A program made the translations under genes and the position numbers. Source: JASFRS01 sp050114795 (lineage in GTDB: Bacteria > Pseudomonadota > Alphaproteobacteria > Sphingomonadales > CAKZYD01). From it: a DNA stretch of 10,891 nt. Location: assembly GCA_050114795.1 (NCBI GenBank), contig JASFRS010000078.1, positions 1-10,891 on the forward strand. Reading direction: 5' to 3'. The notes under the pieces are model-generated. The model saw nothing but the letters and a program-made list of their open reading frames with translations. It was not told the origin of the DNA and did not search any database. Shown here piece by piece: positions 1 through 6,605 of this stretch; the stretch's first letter is position 1, and each line of letters starts with the position of its first letter.

Positions 1-577
1 GTGATTAATGGGAAGTTTAAACGATCTTGGAGGAAAGGCTTCAGGGCGAATATGTGTAGGGTCAGGGGCTATTATTGCTACTGATTAGGAGTGGCGTAAT
101 AGGTCGCCGTCTCTAACATCCAAATCTATATACGCAGAAATATGAGGTTGCTGCTGTCAATAGAGTTTCAAGCCTGCGCTTAATGTTGTCATTTTTAATT
201 AATGCTTTGATGAGGGTCAGGTTCAAAATGCGTTCTTGATAAGCTTGGAGGGTTGGGGCAAGCCGTTACATCCAGATATACATTATCAGATAGTATGAAG
301 AGACAGCTTAGATAAGTATCTGTTGCTTCATCATGAAAGACAATGCGGAAGATCTGTTTGTGAAGCTCGGTTGCGTAAAACCCCAGCCAACGGCCCACCT
401 GAATCCGGTTTTATAAGCGGTGACACGGAATTGTTTGAGCGTTTTGGCCTGGTGGAGGCAAGATATAATCGCTTGATTATTTACCCTAGCAATACTCCAT
501 ACCTAAAAGATTTAAGACTAATCATCACGAGTTTTATGCTTTGTCAAAAACAATCTTAAATTGAAATTTTCATTAAA
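1..577. other. Region without a supported gene
   Basis: This stretch holds only short open frames on both strands, the longest being 78 codons at 323-559 (+). None has a recognisable motif, a convincing ribosome binding site, or a reading frame I can relate to a known family. Stop codons are frequent in all frames of the first 300 bases. It could be intergenic DNA or a decayed gene, and the sequence alone does not decide. No tRNA-like fold, tandem repeat or terminal inverted repeat was seen by eye. Confidence 0.6.
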
Positions 578-606
578 TTGAGTTAATTAAATAATAACCA
601 TAAAAT
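578..606 (+). promoter_or_regulatory. Predicted sigma-70-type promoter for the three-gene operon
   Basis: A TTGAGT -35 box (578-583) and a TAAAAT -10 box (601-606) are separated by exactly 17 bases, in an AT-rich stretch just upstream of the gene starting at 636. Transcription would start near 613-615, giving a leader of only about 22 bases that consists largely of a small hairpin. The boxes match the consensus at 4/6 and 5/6 positions. This is a prediction from sequence only. Confidence 0.5.
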
Positions 607-614
607 TCACTTCT

Positions 615-629
615 ACTCCCCCAGGGAGT
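615..629 (+). promoter_or_regulatory. Hairpin that hides the Shine-Dalgarno sequence of the first operon gene
   Basis: ACTCCC (615-620) can pair with GGGAGT (624-629) across a three-base loop. The right arm contains most of the ribosome binding site AGGGAG (623-628), which sits seven bases before the ATG at 636. The predicted promoter would start the mRNA right at this hairpin. Such a fold could damp translation or make it sensitive to temperature or a binding factor. The stem is only six pairs, so a chance occurrence is possible. Confidence 0.4.
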
Positions 630-635
630 TTCCTG

Positions 636-1454
636 ATGAGTGAAGTAAGTCATGGTGTTTTAAGCGTAGAAAAAAGCAGACGGATACTTCCTTGGTGCCG
701 ATGTTCTGTTGAGCCACGCCCGCCAAAGCGCAGTTGTTGTACGCGCTTGAAAGATGACGAAATCCAAAAACCTGATCTGGCGATTTATAGTCAGTTGGAA
801 CAGCTTTCCAATGGGCAAAATCCAACCTGGGATAGCCCGGATATCACAACCAACGCTTGGCGGCCATTTCGGCTTCTGGAGGAAGCGCATGTGATCGTGC
901 GTAATTTGTCGCCGAATGCGTCCGCGGTTAATGCTTTGGTGAATTATTATATTGCTCCTTTTGGCATTGGGATGCGGCGTGAATTAAAAAGCTCAAAGCG
1001 CATTTCCTTAGCCGCCAATAGTCAGGTGGAATTGCTGTTCCCACTGGAACAGGCCGTCCTAAGTGGCGACCCGCGCGTGGGTGTTCATGTTGAGATTGAA
1101 CATCCCCATGATAGCAAAGCGATCAACAATAAGGGCGCGCAAATTCATGTCGGCGATTACACGACTGAAGCTGGGCGAACGCATAGTGTTTCAATACCTG
1201 TGCTTAATGATTCTGCTTTTGCAAGGCAGATAAGCTTTCAGATTTTGCCTACCAATCTCAATGCATCGATAACACCGACGTCTCATAATTTTGCACCTGG
1301 CGAACAAATTACAGCCACGTTGAATGTTGAGGTTCCGGCATCAATGGTCGGTTCGTCCAGCAATGTGATCAATGAATCTGTCACAGTTATGGGTATTGCG
1401 GCTGATGGTACTTTGGTCGGTGGTGTTACGCGCTTGCTGCGCATAGATAGTTAA
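636..1454 (+). CDS. Uncharacterised protein with N-terminal Cys cluster and beta-sandwich-like repeats
   Basis: I do not recognise this 272-residue protein. It starts at an ATG with a good ribosome binding site (AGGGAG, 7 bases upstream). There is no signal peptide and no membrane segment. The N-terminus carries four cysteines in a basic, proline-rich stretch (C21, C23, C34, C35: a CxC then a CC), which could bind metal. Residues 64-155 begin with WDSPDI and continue as alternating hydrophobic strands (AHVIVRNLSP, VNALVNYYIAPFG, SQVELLFPLE). This resembles CARDB/Ig-like domains that open with a W-x-SPDI motif. Residues 180-270 look like a second beta-sandwich (HSVSIPVLND, FQILPTNL, GEQITATLNVEVP). 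It is the first gene of a tight operon with two membrane proteins, so a peripheral or scaffold role at the membrane is possible. Domain calls are inference from strand patterns; function is unknown. Confidence 0.8.
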   Translation: MSEVSHGVLSVEKSRRILPWCRCSVEPRPPKRSCCTRLKDDEIQKPDLAIYSQLEQLSNGQNPTWDSPDITTNAWRPFRLLEEAHVIVRNLSPNASAVNALVNYYIAPFGIGMRRELKSSKRISLAANSQVELLFPLEQAVLSGDPRVGVHVEIEHPHDSKAINNKGAQIHVGDYTTEAGRTHSVSIPVLNDSAFARQISFQILPTNLNASITPTSHNFAPGEQITATLNVEVPASMVGSSSNVINESVTVMGIAADGTLVGGVTRLLRIDS

Positions 1455-1466
1455 CGGGGCAGGATC

Positions 1467-1874
1467 ATGAATGTTTTAATGCAAATATTCGCGCCGATGA
1501 CCTATTTGGGAAAGCGCCTTGGTATCTGTGGCATGATCGCGGCGTTAGCGGGCTTTATTGCAGGCGGAATTTTATGCCTACTAGCTTTCATGCATGGTGG
1601 GCTGGTTTTATCGGGGCAGGAATGGCTCTATTTAGCCCTTCTGCTCACAATTTTCACTTGGTTGATTATCCTGTTCTTATTGTTTGCCTTCGTAAGGGTG
1701 CGAGTAAAGCCGCACATATTGCCGACATTGTTAAGCGTTTTTCTCGTTGTCGTGCTGACAATTGTCGTCTGTGCAGCGCTGGATCTGTTTGACTGGGCCT
1801 GGATCATCGGGCCTGTCATTGGAATGATTATAGGGGGGCTTTTGTGCCGTTTAGGGCGCCGGCTTCTGGGGTGA
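1467..1874 (+). CDS. Small four-helix inner-membrane protein, unknown function
   Basis: This 135-residue protein is almost entirely hydrophobic. Four probable membrane helices lie near residues 20-41, 53-76, 86-104 and 110-127. A short basic loop (RVRVKPH, 77-83) separates helices 2 and 3, and the C-terminus is basic (RLGRRLLG). There is no cleavable signal peptide and no enzymatic motif. The second half contains a small-residue pattern (GPVIGMIIGGLL) suited to helix packing. It follows its upstream neighbour by 12 bases and precedes the next gene by 5, which argues for co-transcription and a shared task. The ATG at 1467 has GGGG about seven bases upstream; a second in-frame ATG at 1479 is an alternative start. 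I cannot assign a family. Confidence 0.8.
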   Translation: MNVLMQIFAPMTYLGKRLGICGMIAALAGFIAGGILCLLAFMHGGLVLSGQEWLYLALLLTIFTWLIILFLLFAFVRVRVKPHILPTLLSVFLVVVLTIVVCAALDLFDWAWIIGPVIGMIIGGLLCRLGRRLLG

Positions 1875-1879
1875 GATAA

Positions 1880-2845
1880 ATGGCCTGTATTGATCGAATA
1901 CCAAGATGTGATAGCTCTGAAACCGAAGTGGATTCAAAGCCGTTAACGGATATTTTTGGCGCCTTTGGCACGATATTTTCCATTGTTGGAATTATCATGA
2001 GCGTTGCCTCTGCGATTGGGTACATTCATGTAGAAGGTGGGGTGTTGATCATCGGGAAGACCGCGGCCACAGGTGTTGCTATTGGTGGCGGTGCGGCAAG
2101 TGGAGCAATCTCGGGTGCCGTTGCGGCGTTGGTTATTATCGCGACAGTCGCCGTTTTCGCATTTGATCGTTGCCTCCAGGGCGATGGATTGCGCGAATGT
2201 GTGGCGGGTGTCGTGAATGAAATCGTAAACAGTTTTTCTTCGGCACTTGATGAAATTTTCCCGTTCACGGCGATGCATGACCGCGTGGATGTCATTGTTA
2301 AATCACGATATTGGGACGTTGTAGAGCATGGCAATGCATTTGTGTTTTGTACAGATAGCCTGAGACCCAGGCGTTCGGAAATTATGCGCTGCTATTATTA
2401 TGAAGAGCGTGTTTGTGATGCCGCCGGTGCAGCTATTGTCGGTGCAGGTATTGGGGGTGCTGCGGGCATTATTGCGGCTGCGGCGGTTGGTGCGGCCATC
2501 GGCTGTGCTACAGTAATATTATGTATATTAGCAATCATTGTCGCTGCAATTGTTGCCGCTGTCGCTGCTTTAGTCGGGGCATTTGTTGGTGGGCAAATCG
2601 GTAAAGCCGTGAATGAGGATACAGCACCTTCAGCCGATGGAACGGATTTGAGCATCGGCGACCTTATCACAGTCTTTGGCAATATGAAGCGCCGTGAAAC
2701 AGACAATGGTGCTAATGTTTTCTGGTGGACCAGCAATACCACACTGCATGGGGCTATCTCTGATGCAGCGCCGCGTCCGTTTAGTTATTGCGAAGTGAAT
2801 GATGAACTTCCAATTGATGCTTGTCCATTGCCGCCGATTGAATAA
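1880..2845 (+). CDS. Uncharacterised Cys-rich protein with two glycine-zipper membrane blocks
   Basis: I do not recognise this 321-residue protein. Its layout is unusual. A short N-terminus has C3 and C10. A first hydrophobic block rich in Gly/Ala follows (about 26-95, including GVAIGGGAASGAISGAVAA). Next comes a soluble segment (96-178) with SRYWDVVEHGNAFVFC and RCYYYEERVC. A second long Gly/Ala hydrophobic block (181-242) contains GAGIGG, VGAAIG and GAFVGGQIG. The C-terminal soluble part (247-321) includes LSIGDLITVFG and NVFWW, which could form a small OB-like beta barrel. There are eleven cysteines (C3, C10, C98, C107, C157, C171, C179, C209, C215, C304, C315), far more than usual for a bacterial membrane protein. 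Glycine-zipper hairpins occur in channel, pore-forming and envelope proteins, but no specific match is claimed. The start overlaps the end of the operon, with GGGGTGAG as a possible ribosome binding site across the previous stop. Confidence 0.8.
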   Translation: MACIDRIPRCDSSETEVDSKPLTDIFGAFGTIFSIVGIIMSVASAIGYIHVEGGVLIIGKTAATGVAIGGGAASGAISGAVAALVIIATVAVFAFDRCLQGDGLRECVAGVVNEIVNSFSSALDEIFPFTAMHDRVDVIVKSRYWDVVEHGNAFVFCTDSLRPRRSEIMRCYYYEERVCDAAGAAIVGAGIGGAAGIIAAAAVGAAIGCATVILCILAIIVAAIVAAVAALVGAFVGGQIGKAVNEDTAPSADGTDLSIGDLITVFGNMKRRETDNGANVFWWTSNTTLHGAISDAAPRPFSYCEVNDELPIDACPLPPIE

Positions 2846-2882
2846 CTAAGACGTATGAATATTAATATCTTTTTTAAAGATC

Positions 2883-2888
2883 TTGACA
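2883..2888 (+). promoter_or_regulatory. Candidate -35 box of the marR gene
   Basis: A perfect TTGACA lies 38 bases before the ATG at 2921. A -10 box at normal spacing would fall at 2906-2911, inside or beside the operator-like motif, and it does not match the consensus well (CACGGT). If this -35 is real, transcription begins within a few bases of 2921 and the mRNA would be leaderless, or nearly so. That fits the absence of any Shine-Dalgarno sequence there. Confidence 0.35.
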
Positions 2889-2896
2889 ATTTGTGC

Positions 2897-2910
2897 GTGT
2901 AGATGCACGG
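2897..2910 (+). promoter_or_regulatory. Operator-like motif in front of marR
   Basis: GTGTAGATGCACGG is an imperfect inverted repeat. It matches 12 of 14 bases of the motif at 3383-3396 in front of the transporter gene. It lies just downstream of the TTGACA box, where a bound dimer would block RNA polymerase. MarR proteins typically bind short inverted repeats at their own promoter, so autoregulation is likely. The match is read directly from the sequence; the binding is inference. Confidence 0.55.
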
Positions 2911-2920
2911 TGTAGTCGCT

Positions 2921-3364
2921 ATGGATAGGCTTCAACTTGAAGAATTTAAAGATGTGTCAGAGCGTTGCGCTGCTTTTCGCACGAGGAAAGCAGCGCGTGT
3001 AGTGACACGAATTTATGATGAAGCGCTTCGGCCAACTGAGTTGAAAATCACCCAATTCACACTCATGGTCGCAATCGAAGTGGGCGCACCTGAATCCATA
3101 AGTGAACTTGCTGATACTTTGGGAATGGAACGAACGACGCTTACGCGGAATATGTCCGTATTGGAGCGCAATGGCTTGATCGATATTCAAGAGGATCATC
3201 ATTCCCGTGCACGAAAGATGATTGTAACCGATAAAGGCCTTGAACTTCTAGCGAGGGCCTACCCGTTATGGAAAGAGGCGCAGGCTAAAGTAGAAGCCTC
3301 CGTCGGTGAGCAAGGCTGGGATGATGCCAGATCGACATTGTCAACATTAAGCGCATTGAATTGA
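2921..3364 (+). CDS. MarR-family winged-helix transcriptional regulator
   Basis: A dimeric DNA-binding repressor of the MarR family, 147 residues from the ATG at 2921, normal for the family. The dimerisation helices lie at the two ends (around 12-37 and 107-147). The core is a winged helix-turn-helix: ISELADTLGMERTTLTRNMSVLERNGLI (residues 60-87, split here by the turn near 68-70), then the wing EDHHSRARKMIVTDKG (91-106) with the typical D-x-x-SR and the T-x-x-G ending. C16 near the first helix sits where many relatives keep a cysteine, but redox sensing is not shown. An in-frame ATG at 2903 would add six residues but lies inside the operator motif, so 2921 is preferred. It directly precedes the RND transporter gene, whose upstream region carries the same operator motif. 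It therefore probably represses that operon until a hydrophobic ligand binds. Confidence 0.9.
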   Translation: MDRLQLEEFKDVSERCAAFRTRKAARVVTRIYDEALRPTELKITQFTLMVAIEVGAPESISELADTLGMERTTLTRNMSVLERNGLIDIQEDHHSRARKMIVTDKGLELLARAYPLWKEAQAKVEASVGEQGWDDARSTLSTLSALN

Positions 3365-3382
3365 AAAATTTTTGTCTTAACT

Positions 3383-3396
3383 GTGTAGCTACACGG
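3383..3396 (+). promoter_or_regulatory. Operator motif in front of the RND transporter gene
   Basis: GTGTAGCTACAC (3383-3394) is a perfect 12-bp palindrome followed by GG, in the 52-base gap between marR and the transporter gene. It shares 12 of 14 bases with the motif at 2897-2910. A possible promoter, TTGAAA (3361-3366), 17 bases, TGTAGC (3384-3389), would place the palindrome over the -10 box. Binding of the MarR dimer here would control the transporter and barrel genes separately from, or in addition to, read-through from marR. Confidence 0.65.
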
Positions 3397-3416
3397 TTGG
3401 CGAGGCGGAGAAAAAA

Positions 3417-6400
3417 ATGAAACACTCACAATCTAGTCTGGAGCGATTTTTCAAAATTGTGACGGCCCGTCCTCTGATCACAATTTTTTTGTGCTTTGCC
3501 TTTGTCATCGCTGCAGGCAGCCAGCTACCCAAATTGCATAAAGATACATCGTCTGAAGCGTTTATTGATCCAACTAGCTCTGCCTTGATTGAGCGTGATC
3601 GGGTTAAGGAACTGTTTGGTTTAAAAGACCCTATTGCCATTGCATTGGTTGATCATGATAAGAAGGGCATTTTTGATGCAGCGAATTTGCGACTTCTCGC
3701 GCATTTGACGGAGGAAATCTCCCGCCTGGATCATATTGACCCGGACCGTGTGCTGTCTCTTGCAACGGAAAAGATGATTGTCGGCACAGAAGACGGAATC
3801 ATTGTTGAAAAATTCTTTGAAGAAGATGGCGATTATTTCAACAGTCCCCTTTTCAGTGATAGCCGGGGAACGCAGATCAAAGCAGCAATTGACGAATTTC
3901 CCCTCTATCAGGGTAGCTTGGTCGCGCGAAACGGCGAAGCAACACTTATCGTTGCTGAATTATTAGATGAGGATCAATCGCAGTCCGTTTATGACAATAT
4001 CCTCAAAATCGTAGCTGAAGCAGATGTTCCTGAAGGCACTGAGGTTCATGTCGCAGGTGAGGGGGCAATCTCCGGTTATCTGTCGACTTATATCGATCAG
4101 GACGCCAGCCGGCTAAACCCCATGGCGGCTTTGATTATTACCATTGTTCTTGGCATCGCATTCGTGGCTCTTCGCGGCGCAATTATCCCAAATTTTATTG
4201 TATTGGGCACAGTTGTGGCAACGATGGGCATCATGGCGGGAAGTGGTGTGAGCTTCTACGTTATCACGAATGGTCTAATTGTGAATCTGATTGGTATGGC
4301 CGTTGCCGATGCCATACACATATTCAGCCAATTTTATGAAGAACGGCAACGCGACCCCTCCGCTCCGCGCCGGGATATTGTGGTGCGGTCTTTAACTGTA
4401 ATGTGGCGACCGGTAACTTTGACGACTGTGACCACCATGGCAGGTTTTCTGGCCTTGGCGGTTTCAAGCTCTATGCCCCCTGGCGTCTATTTTGGTATCT
4501 TTGGTGCCGTCGGTGTCTTCCTCGCCTGGGTATTGTCGCTGACTTTGCTTCCCGCACTGATAACCTTGTGGCCGGGGGACCGTCTGCCTTTGCCGTTTAA
4601 AACGAGGGCAGGCAAAACAAGCGGCGGGCGTGCTGCAAAAGCCATGACAGCTTATGGTCGCGGTATTTTGAAACACCCGGTCTTTGCTGTTAGCGTGGGC
4701 ATGCTCATCATGATTGTTGGAATTGCTGGCGCGACGCAGATCGTCACTAATGATGTTCGCATTGAAAACTTCAATACGGATGAACTGCTTTATAAAGCTG
4801 ATAAAGCCATCAACAAATCGCTGGACGGCACATATTATCTGGATGTGATAGTCGAGGCGGACAATCCACAGGATTTATATCGCCCGGATTATCTGAAGCG
4901 CATTGAGGCTTTACAGTCCTTTATGGAAACCCTGCCGCATGTGAATGGGACAATGTCTATTGTTGATTATGTGAAGCAGCTTAATCGCGCCGTGAATGAA
5001 AATGATCCGGCAGCCTATATTGTGCCTGATAATGAACAGCTCATCGCGCAATTATTCTTCTTATATAACGCGTCAGCAGATCCAACGGATTTTGAAGAAG
5101 AGGTAGATAGCGATTACCAACGCGCCTTGGTTCGTGCCAATTTGGATATCGGTGAATATCTTAATAACAAAGAGGTTATCCCGGCCTTAGAGCATTATCT
5201 GGAAACAGAATTTAATACAGAGGGTTTAACAGGCAAGCCAACCGGGCAAGTCAACCTAGCTTATCATTGGATAGGCGGTGTGGATAAGTCCAATAGCTTT
5301 AGCGTGGCTCTGTCCTTTGCCGCAGTCCTGTTGGTCTCTGTGATCGTCTTTCGCTCGTTCATTGGTGGTGCAATCGCCGTGTTCCCGGTCGCGATGGCCG
5401 TTTTATTGGTCTATGCCGTGATGGGGTTTGGCGGCATTTATCTGGGTATTGGCACCTCGATGTTCTCAGCTATTGCAATTGGCCTGAGCATTGATTTTGC
5501 GATCCATACTCTTGACCGTATCCGCGACCTTGTGAGGGAAGGGGGTTTTAGTGATGAGACCTTGTTGAAGCTCTACCCCACAACCGGGCGTGCCCTTTTG
5601 TTTAACTTCCTTGCCGTTGGGTTGGGGTTTGGAGTGCTTATGACCAGTCAAGTTCCCCCTCTTGTTAAATTCGGTTCATTGGTGGCCGTTGCGGTAACCA
5701 GTGCCTTTCTTGCCTCGCTTTCACTACTGCCAGCTCTGGTCAAGCTTACTAAGCCGCGTTTCCTGCAGGAGCGGGAAGGGGGCGCCAAAGTCGCGCCAGC
5801 CGCAGTGATGATGATCGCCCTGGCTACAGTTGTGTCACTTGTCTTCCTCAATGTTGAAAAAGCTAATGCTGAAGAATTAGATGGCCGTGCTGTAATGCAG
5901 AAGGTGCATGACCGTCCTGACGGTGATCAGGTAACTCGAGACCTGACGCTGGAGCTTATTGATAAGCGCGGCAAGGTGCGGGTCGAGAAAACAACGGGCT
6001 TCCGCAAATATTATGGTGAGGAAAAACGCACCATCATTTTTTATACCGAGCCAACCCATGTGCGCGGTACCGGGTTTTTGACCTTTGATTATCCTGATGT
6101 TGAAAAAGATGATGATCAATGGCTTTACTTGCCCGCATTGCGCAAGGTGCGCCGGATTTCCGCCTCTGACCGTGGAGACTATTTCCTGGGCACTGATTTC
6201 ACCTATGAGGAAATCAAAAAAGAGCAGAAGGTAGAGCTGACGGACTATGTATTTACCCGTCAAGACGATGTGGAGATTGATGGGCGCACGTTATTCGTCG
6301 TTGAAGGCATCCCTGTTGATGAAAGGGTGTCTAAGGAGCTTGGCTATTCTCGTGTGATCTGGCGGGTTGATCCAGAAGTTTGGATGTCCCGTTCATCGGA

Positions 6401-6605
6401 TTATTATGATCAAAACGGGAACCACCTAAAGACAATCACATTGGAAAAAGTCGAAGTGATTGATGGTATTCACACAGCCGTTCAATCCTTTGTCCAAAAT
6501 CATAAAACCGGACATGCAACGCGCTTGAAGTTCGACCGCGTCGATTATCAAAGTGAAGTACCTGACAACGTTTTCAGTCAGCGCCAATTGCGTCGGGGAT
6601 CTTGA
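3417..6605 (+). CDS. MMPL/RND-family transporter fused to a LolA-like periplasmic domain
   Basis: This 1062-residue inner-membrane protein probably uses the proton gradient to move lipids or other hydrophobic molecules. The RND part (about 1-785) has the family's duplicated plan: one helix near 20-34, a periplasmic loop (35-235), five helices to about 385, then helix 421-440, a second loop (441-625) and five helices to about 775. Likely proton-relay residues are D298 and H301 in GMAVADAIHIF, and D693 and H697 in GLSIDFAIH. A further hydrophobic segment (798-811) ends in KANA-EE, like a signal peptide with cleavage after A818. Residues 819-1062 match the LolA-like family usually encoded next to MMPL genes (GTGFLTFDYPD, QWLYLPALRKVRRIS), which may carry a lipid across the periplasm. 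In most genomes this is a separate protein, so the fusion is notable. The start has ribosome binding site AGGCGGAG six bases before ATG. The stop overlaps the next start. Confidence 0.9.
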   Translation: MKHSQSSLERFFKIVTARPLITIFLCFAFVIAAGSQLPKLHKDTSSEAFIDPTSSALIERDRVKELFGLKDPIAIALVDHDKKGIFDAANLRLLAHLTEEISRLDHIDPDRVLSLATEKMIVGTEDGIIVEKFFEEDGDYFNSPLFSDSRGTQIKAAIDEFPLYQGSLVARNGEATLIVAELLDEDQSQSVYDNILKIVAEADVPEGTEVHVAGEGAISGYLSTYIDQDASRLNPMAALIITIVLGIAFVALRGAIIPNFIVLGTVVATMGIMAGSGVSFYVITNGLIVNLIGMAVADAIHIFSQFYEERQRDPSAPRRDIVVRSLTVMWRPVTLTTVTTMAGFLALAVSSSMPPGVYFGIFGAVGVFLAWVLSLTLLPALITLWPGDRLPLPFKTRAGKTSGGRAAKAMTAYGRGILKHPVFAVSVGMLIMIVGIAGATQIVTNDVRIENFNTDELLYKADKAINKSLDGTYYLDVIVEADNPQDLYRPDYLKRIEALQSFMETLPHVNGTMSIVDYVKQLNRAVNENDPAAYIVPDNEQLIAQLFFLYNASADPTDFEEEVDSDYQRALVRANLDIGEYLNNKEVIPALEHYLETEFNTEGLTGKPTGQVNLAYHWIGGVDKSNSFSVALSFAAVLLVSVIVFRSFIGGAIAVFPVAMAVLLVYAVMGFGGIYLGIGTSMFSAIAIGLSIDFAIHTLDRIRDLVREGGFSDETLLKLYPTTGRALLFNFLAVGLGFGVLMTSQVPPLVKFGSLVAVAVTSAFLASLSLLPALVKLTKPRFLQEREGGAKVAPAAVMMIALATVVSLVFLNVEKANAEELDGRAVMQKVHDRPDGDQVTRDLTLELIDKRGKVRVEKTTGFRKYYGEEKRTIIFYTEPTHVRGTGFLTFDYPDVEKDDDQWLYLPALRKVRRISASDRGDYFLGTDFTYEEIKKEQKVELTDYVFTRQDDVEIDGRTLFVVEGIPVDERVSKELGYSRVIWRVDPEVWMSRSSDYYDQNGNHLKTITLEKVEVIDGIHTAVQSFVQNHKTGHATRLKFDRVDYQSEVPDNVFSQRQLRRGS
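5778..5870 (+). other. Fusion junction between RND and LolA-like parts, with internal signal-peptide-like segment
   Basis: A GGGGG run (5778-5782) is followed by GTGATGATG at 5805-5813. If one G were absent, the RND frame would end at the TGA of 5806-5808 with a hydrophilic tail. The LolA-like part would then begin at the overlapping ATG of 5808, just ahead of its hydrophobic segment and the ANA cleavage site at residue 818. The same TGATG stop-start overlap is used at the next gene boundary. Whether this is a natural fusion, a recent frameshift or a read error cannot be told here. The would-be signal peptide lacks an N-terminal Lys/Arg, which argues mildly for the fusion. Confidence 0.5.

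Noticed and set aside
195..559. Short open frames on both strands (67 and 78 codons) in the left-hand region
   Set aside because: They overlap each other, have no motif, no good ribosome binding site and no family resemblance.
1943..2742. Minus-strand open frames of 102-114 codons opposite the Cys-rich protein gene
   Set aside because: They are Thr/Ala- or Asn/Arg-rich antisense shadows of the Gly/Ala-rich coding frame; the plus-strand frame is long and has operon context.
5877..6263. 128-codon minus-strand frame inside the LolA-like region
   Set aside because: The plus strand clearly encodes the LolA-like domain here; the antisense product matches nothing.
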